A DNA stretch of 64,000 bases, from assembly GCA_965279475.1 (NCBI GenBank), contig CBDIIA010000001.1, positions 372,001 to 436,000 on the forward strand. Direction: 5' to 3'. Positions 60,709-64,000 of the stretch are shown here, in pieces (positions within the stretch are counted from its first letter, which is position 1; every line of letters starts with the position of its first letter). Below the pieces are notes generated by a model, which saw nothing but the letters and a program-made list of their open reading frames with translations, did not search any database and was not told where the DNA came from. Both the position numbers and the translations under genes were made by a program. The stretch is from Pseudorhodoferax sp965279475 (GTDB lineage Bacteria > Pseudomonadota > Gammaproteobacteria > Burkholderiales > Burkholderiaceae_C).

Positions 60709-62445
60709 CTATTCGTTGCTGACGGCCAGCACTTCTTCCAGAGAGGTCACGCCGATCTTGACCTTGTAGAGCCCGGCCTGCCGCAGCGAGCGCACGCCTT
60801 CGCTCTTGGCCTGTTTGTCGATGTCGAGCGCACTGCCGTCGGCGAGGATGATGCGCTGGATCTCTTCGGTGATCGGCATGACCTGGTAGATGCCGACCCG
60901 GCCCTTGTAGCCGTTGTTGCACATCGAGCAGCCGACCGCGCGGTAGGGTGTCCACGAACCGTCGATCTCTTCCTCGTTGTATCCCGACTCGAGCAATGTC
61001 TCGCGTGGAATCTCGGCAGGCGCCTTGCAGTTGGGGCACAGCTTGCGGGCCAGGCGCTGCGCGGTGATCAGGATCACGCTCGAGGCGATGTTGAAGGGCG
61101 CAATGCCCATGTTGCGCATCCGCGTGAGTGTGGTGGGCGCGTCGTTCGTGTGCAGCGTCGACAGCACCAGGTGGCCCGTCTGTGCAGCCTTGATCGAGAT
61201 GTCGGCGGTTTCGAGGTCGCGGATTTCGCCGACCATGATGATGTCCGGATCCTGGCGCAGAAAGGACTTCAGCGCCACGGCGAAGGTCATGCCGGCCTTC
61301 TCGTTGACGTTGACCTGGTTGACGCCGGGCAGGTTGATTTCGGACGGATCTTCCGCCGTGGCGATGTTGACGCCCGGCTTGTTCAGCAGGTTCAGGCAGG
61401 TGTAGAGCGACACCGTCTTGCCCGAGCCGGTCGGGCCGGTCACCAGGATCATGCCGTAGGGCCGACTGATGGCCTGCATGAGCCGGGCTTTTTCTTCAGG
61501 CTCATAGCCGAGCGCATCGATGCCCAGCTTGGCACTGCTCGGATCGAGAATCCGGATCACGATCTTCTCGCCGAATAGCGTGGGCAGCGTGCTGACCCGG
61601 AAGTCGATCACCCGGTCGGGGCCGATCTTCAGTTTCATGCGGCCGTCCTGCGGCACGCGCTTCTCGGAAATGTCGAGCCGGGAGATCACCTTGATGCGCG
61701 ACGCGAGCTTGTCCTTGATCGCGACCGGCGGCGAAGAGATCTCGCGCAACTCTCCATCGATGCGGAAACGGACACGGTAGTTGTGTTCGTACGGCTCGAA
61801 GTGCAGGTCGGATGCGCGCATGCCGAACGCGTCCAGCAGCATCTTGTGCAGGAACTTGACGACCGGTGCGTCCTCGACCTCGGCCAGATTGGCTTCGGCA
61901 GCCTCGTTGGACGCCGCATCGGCCGATGCTTCGTCGAACTCGAACTCCGCGCCGATGAGGTTGTCCATCGCCTCGTTGGCACTGGTCGTGCTGGCCTCGA
62001 CGACCTTGGACAGCTTGTCGTACTCGGCGATGATCCAGTCCACGCCCATCTGCGTGGAGAACTTGATCTTCTCGGCAGCTTCCTGGTCGGAAGGGTCGGC
62101 TGTTGCAACAATGAGACGGTTGTTGCGCTTGCTCAGCACCACTACGCGATACGCTTGGCAGATCTTGGGGTCCAGCAGATCCTTGGGCAGGCGATGCGGA
62201 TCGATGGCCTCCATGTCCAGCAACGGCGCCGCGAAGGCCGAGGACATCGTGTGCGCCAGATCGAACGGAGACACCGCACCGGAACCCGTCAGCTCCGCGA
62301 TGAAGCTGGTTCGCCCGCTCTGGGCCTTGCGGTAGATGTCTTCTGCTGCCTTCTGTCCCAGCTTGCCTGCAGCAATCAGTGCTCTGCCCAAACCGGGCAG
62401 CGCCACGGTGGAAGCTTCCTTGTTAAAGGTGTCGACTGCAGCCAT
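60709..62445 (-). CDS. pilB: Type IV pilus assembly ATPase PilB
   Basis: Hexameric extension motor, 578 aa. The N-terminal MshEN-like domain is at about 20-160. The ATPase core has Walker A VTGPTGSGKTVSLYTCLNLL, the Asp box around ATAEDPSEINLPGVNQ, Walker B-like DIIMVGEIRDLETADI and the His box TGHLVLSTLHTNDAPTTL. A zinc-binding pair is seen in LCPNC and CSMC. ATG 62445 (MAAVDTFNKE) is preferred over the frame extension to 62556. Confidence 0.95.
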   Translation of the reverse strand: MAAVDTFNKEASTVALPGLGRALIAAGKLGQKAAEDIYRKAQSGRTSFIAELTGSGAVSPFDLAHTMSSAFAAPLLDMEAIDPHRLPKDLLDPKICQAYRVVVLSKRNNRLIVATADPSDQEAAEKIKFSTQMGVDWIIAEYDKLSKVVEASTTSANEAMDNLIGAEFEFDEASADAASNEAAEANLAEVEDAPVVKFLHKMLLDAFGMRASDLHFEPYEHNYRVRFRIDGELREISSPPVAIKDKLASRIKVISRLDISEKRVPQDGRMKLKIGPDRVIDFRVSTLPTLFGEKIVIRILDPSSAKLGIDALGYEPEEKARLMQAISRPYGMILVTGPTGSGKTVSLYTCLNLLNKPGVNIATAEDPSEINLPGVNQVNVNEKAGMTFAVALKSFLRQDPDIIMVGEIRDLETADISIKAAQTGHLVLSTLHTNDAPTTLTRMRNMGIAPFNIASSVILITAQRLARKLCPNCKAPAEIPRETLLESGYNEEEIDGSWTPYRAVGCSMCNNGYKGRVGIYQVMPITEEIQRIILADGSALDIDKQAKSEGVRSLRQAGLYKVKIGVTSLEEVLAVSNE

Positions 62446-62624
62446 ATCTCCGGACTGTATCAGGTCATTGCTCGGCGAATGATCATCGCCGATAGGATCG
62501 GCGCTGTAAATGAACAGCCGTTGCAAGAGCGCTTCAAATGCTGCTGTTTGGGGCACACAATAGCGCCAATGTCCGGAGCTGCGGTCCGGCCCAAGAGCCT
62601 AGTTTGCCAACAACGAGACGTAGC
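62446..62624. promoter_or_regulatory. Divergent promoter region of pilBCD and the acyltransferase gene
   Basis: A 179-nt divergent gap, somewhat AT-richer than its surroundings. I can see no confident promoter pair or operator in it. Confidence 0.3.
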
Positions 62625-63368
62625 ATGTCCAGTACTCCTCCCAGACTGAACCTGGCCGAAGGCTTCAAACGCTACTTCGAGATCATGCCCGCACTGGACG
62701 ATGCGTTGCGCAACGATGTGTATTTCATTCGTCACGACGTGTATGCGCGCGAACTGGGTTTCGAGCCGGTACGGCCTGACCAGCGCGAGACGGACGCGTA
62801 CGACCCGCACTCCATCCACTGCCTGCTGCGCACGGTGGATGCGCCGACCCGGCTGGTCGGTTGCGCACGGCTGGTCTTGACCGATCCGCACGACCGTGAC
62901 GCACCGCTTCCGTTCGAGAAGAGTTGCCGGAATTCGTTGTTCCGCGATGTGGTCGATCCGGCGCGATTGCCGCGCGACCGCGTCGCAGAGGTCTCACGCC
63001 TTGCCGTGATGTCGGAGTTTCGCCGGCGCCGGGGTGAAGGCCAGCGCGAGGTCGCCATCGACGACCGTGACTTCGGGGACAAGGAGCAGCCGCGGTTTCC
63101 GTACATACCGGTCAGCCTGTACATCGCAGCTGTGGTGCTGGCGCAACGAAATGAGATTGAATACATCTTTACGCTGACCGAGCCCCGTCTGGCGGAGCAT
63201 TTCGCCAAGTTGGGTGTGAATATCATTCCGATCGGTGCGCCAGTGGAACATCGCGGCATGCGGGTGCCATCCATGATCGAGGTGGCCACCGTGGTGTCGG
63301 GCATGCGGATCATGTTGAGGCCGCTGTGGAAGGAAATCGAAGGGCAGATCGAAGCTGGTATTCAGTGA
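62625..63368 (+). CDS. PEP-CTERM/exosortase system-associated acyltransferase
   Basis: A 247-aa GNAT-like (N-acyl amino acid synthase-type) protein of the family found with exosortase/PEP-CTERM systems. It opens NLAEGFKRYFEIMPALDDAL, VYFIRHDVYARELGFEP follows, and CLLRTVDAPTRLVGCARLVL and VAEVSRLAVMSEFRRRRGE are family blocks. ATG 62625 is the natural start. It implies that the genome encodes an exosortase; the epimerase gene downstream suggests an exopolysaccharide cluster starts here. Confidence 0.82.
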   Translation: MSSTPPRLNLAEGFKRYFEIMPALDDALRNDVYFIRHDVYARELGFEPVRPDQRETDAYDPHSIHCLLRTVDAPTRLVGCARLVLTDPHDRDAPLPFEKSCRNSLFRDVVDPARLPRDRVAEVSRLAVMSEFRRRRGEGQREVAIDDRDFGDKEQPRFPYIPVSLYIAAVVLAQRNEIEYIFTLTEPRLAEHFAKLGVNIIPIGAPVEHRGMRVPSMIEVATVVSGMRIMLRPLWKEIEGQIEAGIQ

Positions 63369-63454
63369 TCCGGGCTCGCTTCGTCCTGCTTGCTCGTATG
63401 GGCTGCGTTGATCGGCGGCTAAGATCATCCATTTGAGCGAATGGGACGTTTGGC

Positions 63455-64000
63455 ATGAAGATCCTGGTGACAGGGGCGGCGGGGTTCATTGGAATGGCGG
63501 TCGCGTTGCGCCTGTTGGCGCGCGGCGACGAGGTCGTGGGATTGGATAACCTGAACGACTATTACGACGTTGCGCTAAAGCAAAGCCGGTTGGATCGCTT
63601 AACGCCGCATCCGGCGTTTCGCTTCGTCAAGCTGGACGTCGCAGACCGTGCGAACGTGGAGCGGCTGTTTGCAATCGAGAAATTTGATCGTGTCATCCAC
63701 CTTGCGGCACAAGCGGGGGTCCGCTACTCGCTGAAAAATCCGCACGCCTACGTCGACAGCAATCTTGGGGGGTTCACCAATATTCTTGAGGGCTGTCGCC
63801 ATCACCAGGTGCAGCATTTGGTGTACGCATCGAGCTCCAGTGTGTACGGCGGCAACACCAAGATGCCGTTCTCAGAACATGACAGCGTGGACCACCCGGT
63901 GAGTCTGTACGCGGCTACCAAGAAGGCAAACGAGTTGATGGCGCATACCTACAGCCATCTGTATGGTTTGCCCACGACGGGTCTGAGATTCTTCACCGTA
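63455..64000 (+). CDS. NAD-dependent UDP-sugar epimerase, UDP-glucuronate 4-epimerase type (5' part)
   Basis: The first 182 codons of an extended short-chain dehydrogenase cut by the window edge. It has the NAD-binding site VTGAAGFIGMAVALRLL, the CapI-type DNLNDYYDVALKQSRLDRL, HLAAQAGVRYSLKNPHAYVD, and the catalytic YAATKKANELMAHTY (YxxxK). These fit UDP-glucuronate/galacturonate 4-epimerases of capsule and exopolysaccharide synthesis. The C-terminus is not seen. Confidence 0.9.
   Translation, partial: MKILVTGAAGFIGMAVALRLLARGDEVVGLDNLNDYYDVALKQSRLDRLTPHPAFRFVKLDVADRANVERLFAIEKFDRVIHLAAQAGVRYSLKNPHAYVDSNLGGFTNILEGCRHHQVQHLVYASSSSVYGGNTKMPFSEHDSVDHPVSLYAATKKANELMAHTYSHLYGLPTTGLRFFTV

Overview
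This is a GC-rich chromosomal window from a betaproteobacterium, most likely a Burkholderiales member of the Leptothrix/Rubrivivax/Ideonella type. The evidence is gene order (his genes - HIT - tatABC - DegQ-like protease - Nif3 - petABC - sspAB, then DciA-like - M23 - secA - argJ - AAA ATPase - NUDIX - yacG - zapD - coaE - pilDCB), a PEP-CTERM/exosortase-associated acyltransferase, and a Comamonadaceae-style dispersed intergenic repeat. Most of the window is ordinary housekeeping DNA.

Layout. 1-13.1 kb: end of histidine biosynthesis (hisF, hisI, hisE), a DUF4870-like membrane protein, HIT protein, Tat translocase, periplasmic protease, MHS-type transporter, Nif3, PdxA, MscL, the cytochrome bc1 operon, SspA/SspB and tRNA-Thr. 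13.3-18.0 kb: an IclR regulator and an alpha-hydroxy-acid dehydrogenase, followed by a decayed operon (DctP remnant, DctQ with two stops, DctM with deletions and frameshifts, SMP-30/gluconolactonase with a stop and a missing 3' end). 18.0-24.2 kb: an accessory RNA-repair-type locus on the minus strand. Its transcription order is a boxA-containing structured leader, tRNA-Arg(ACG), tRNA-His-like(GTG), tRNA-Leu(CAG), an HNH nuclease, a 59-nt minimal tRNA-like element, a tRNA-Val-like element joined to a lone tRNA-Cys anticodon hairpin, an SPFH/slipin protein, a ClpP-fold SDH-type protease and the RNA ligase RtcB. An HTH regulator with overlapping inverted repeats sits upstream. This is the most unusual part of the window.

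24.2-26.2 kb: a Bug/TctC binding protein and a TauD/TfdA dioxygenase, whose leader shares a 22-bp motif and identical spacing with the leader at 14.15 kb. 26.2-31.9 kb: a three-gene phosphorelay/c-di-GMP signalling set. 32.0-40.6 kb: an eight-gene operon (AroE-like, LivKHMGF-type ABC transporter, HPPD-like protein, QuiC-like TIM barrel) divergent from an IclR/PcaU-type regulator. It probably imports quinate/shikimate-type compounds and converts them towards protocatechuate. 40.6-49.3 kb: SerA, a DUF2970 protein, cydDCABX (cytochrome bd and its assembly ABC exporter) and a GbsR/MarR-type regulator, with a perfect 22-bp palindrome in front of cydD. 49.3-64 kb: a degraded substrate-binding-protein fragment, DciA-like, M23 peptidase, SecA, ArgJ, AAA ATPase, NUDIX, YacG, ZapD, CoaE, PilD/C/B, the exosortase acyltransferase and the start of a UDP-sugar epimerase cut by the window edge.

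All calls come from reading the sequence and its translations. No database search or folding program was run.
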